The position numbers and the translations under genes are program-made. From a bacterium (GTDB lineage Bacteria; Lindowbacteria; 2-12-FULL-62-27), in NCBI GenBank assembly GCA_016202645.1, contig JACQOF010000057.1, positions 1 to 16,635 of the forward strand: DNA of 16,635 nucleotides. The letters are read 5' to 3'. The notes below the pieces were generated by a model. The model searched no databases. It was not told where the DNA came from and saw nothing but the letters and a program-made list of their open reading frames with translations. Each line of letters begins with the position of its first letter. Positions within the stretch are counted from its first letter, which is position 1. Positions 16,280 to 16,635 of the stretch are shown here, in pieces.

Positions 16280-16635
16280 ATGCTGGAGGCGTTTTCGAAT
16301 TCGTTTAAAATCCCTGAACTCCGCCAGAAGATATTCTTCACCGCCATCATGCTCGCCATCTACCGCCTCGGTTCCTTCATCGTCATCCCCTACGTCGACG
16401 CTCAGGCCGCATTCGCCTATTTCGGCCGGGCCACGGGCGCGGCCGGCGGTCTCTTCGGATTCGTCAACATGTTCACCGGCGGCGCATTCGAACGCGTCTC
16501 CATTCTCGCCCTCGGCATCATGCCCTACATCAGCGCCTCCATCATTCTCCAGCTCATGCCCGCCGTCATTCCGGCGCTCGAGAAGCTCGCGAAGGAAGGC
16601 GAGACCGGCCGCAAAAAAATTACGCAGTATTCCCG
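16280..16635 (+). CDS. secY: Protein translocase channel subunit SecY, 5' part
   Basis: SecY forms the membrane channel for Sec-dependent export and membrane insertion. The 118 codons in the window encode MLEAFSNSFKIPELRQKI, a first membrane segment (FFTAIMLAIYRLGSFIVIPYV) in broken form around residues 19-39, a plug-like segment (GGLFGFVNMFTGGAFERVSI), and the second segment with LGIMPYISASIILQLM, all standard SecY features. The gene runs off the right edge after GRKKITQYS, so it is about a quarter complete. Its place after rplO is the normal end of the spc operon. No strong Shine-Dalgarno precedes it. Confidence 0.95.
   Translation, partial: MLEAFSNSFKIPELRQKIFFTAIMLAIYRLGSFIVIPYVDAQAAFAYFGRATGAAGGLFGFVNMFTGGAFERVSILALGIMPYISASIILQLMPAVIPALEKLAKEGETGRKKITQYS

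Overview
The window is the conserved str-S10-spc ribosomal protein region of a G+C-rich, flagellated bacterium (about 60% G+C by eye). All recognised genes lie on the + strand: rpsL-rpsG-fusA-tuf-rpsJ-rplC-rplD-rplW-rplB-rpsS-rplV-rpsC-rplP-rpmC-rpsQ-rplN-rplX-rplE-rpsN-rpsH-rplF-rplR-rpsE-rplO-secY, with secY cut by the right edge. Gene order, zinc-type S14, single-domain bacterial EF-Tu and EF-G, and Shine-Dalgarno sites before many genes are all bacterial. The sequence alone does not fix the phylum. The absence of rpmD (L30) between rpsE and rplO, and a flagellar cap gene (fliD) directly upstream of rpsL where rpoBC often lies, point away from the best-known model lineages.

Layout. Positions 1-393 hold an edge-truncated chimeric frame: a short piece of a sigma-70-type factor joined in frame to the C-terminal half of adenine phosphoribosyltransferase. 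Positions 394-652 are non-coding and contain a long inverted repeat (R1), a candidate sigma-28 promoter and a GC-rich hairpin. fliD occupies 653-2437. Positions 2438-2646 hold a second long inverted repeat (R2) and a good sigma-70 promoter candidate for the ribosomal cluster. From 2647 to the right edge the genes are tightly packed, with many ATGA/TGATG overlaps. There are only two sizeable gaps: rpsL-rpsG (131 nt, two hairpins, a plausible S7 autoregulation site) and rpsC-rplP (106 nt, filled by a third inverted repeat, R3).

How the genes work together. The cluster makes the S12/S7/EF-G/EF-Tu block, then the S10 and spc ribosomal proteins of both subunits, then the SecY translocon channel. 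The tuf-rpsJ gap is only 4 nt and rpsS to rplV only 2 nt, so str, S10 and spc look like one co-transcribed and largely translationally coupled unit driven from near 2558-2587. An E. coli-style S10 leader cannot fit here.

The most unusual content is not protein-coding. R1, R2 and R3 share one architecture: arms of about 31-34 nt, each built from 8-nt tandem units with a GGAG core, loops of 15-32 nt, each starting 0-9 nt after a stop codon. R1 and R3 share a 29-nt identical arm segment; R2 has a different unit sequence. R3 lies inside the essential S10 operon, just before the rplP ribosome-binding site. Other points of interest are an Arg/Ser-rich tail of roughly 90 residues on S5 next to the missing L30 gene, a 50-residue N-terminal extension on L5, and the sigma/APRT chimera at the left edge, which may be an assembly artefact.
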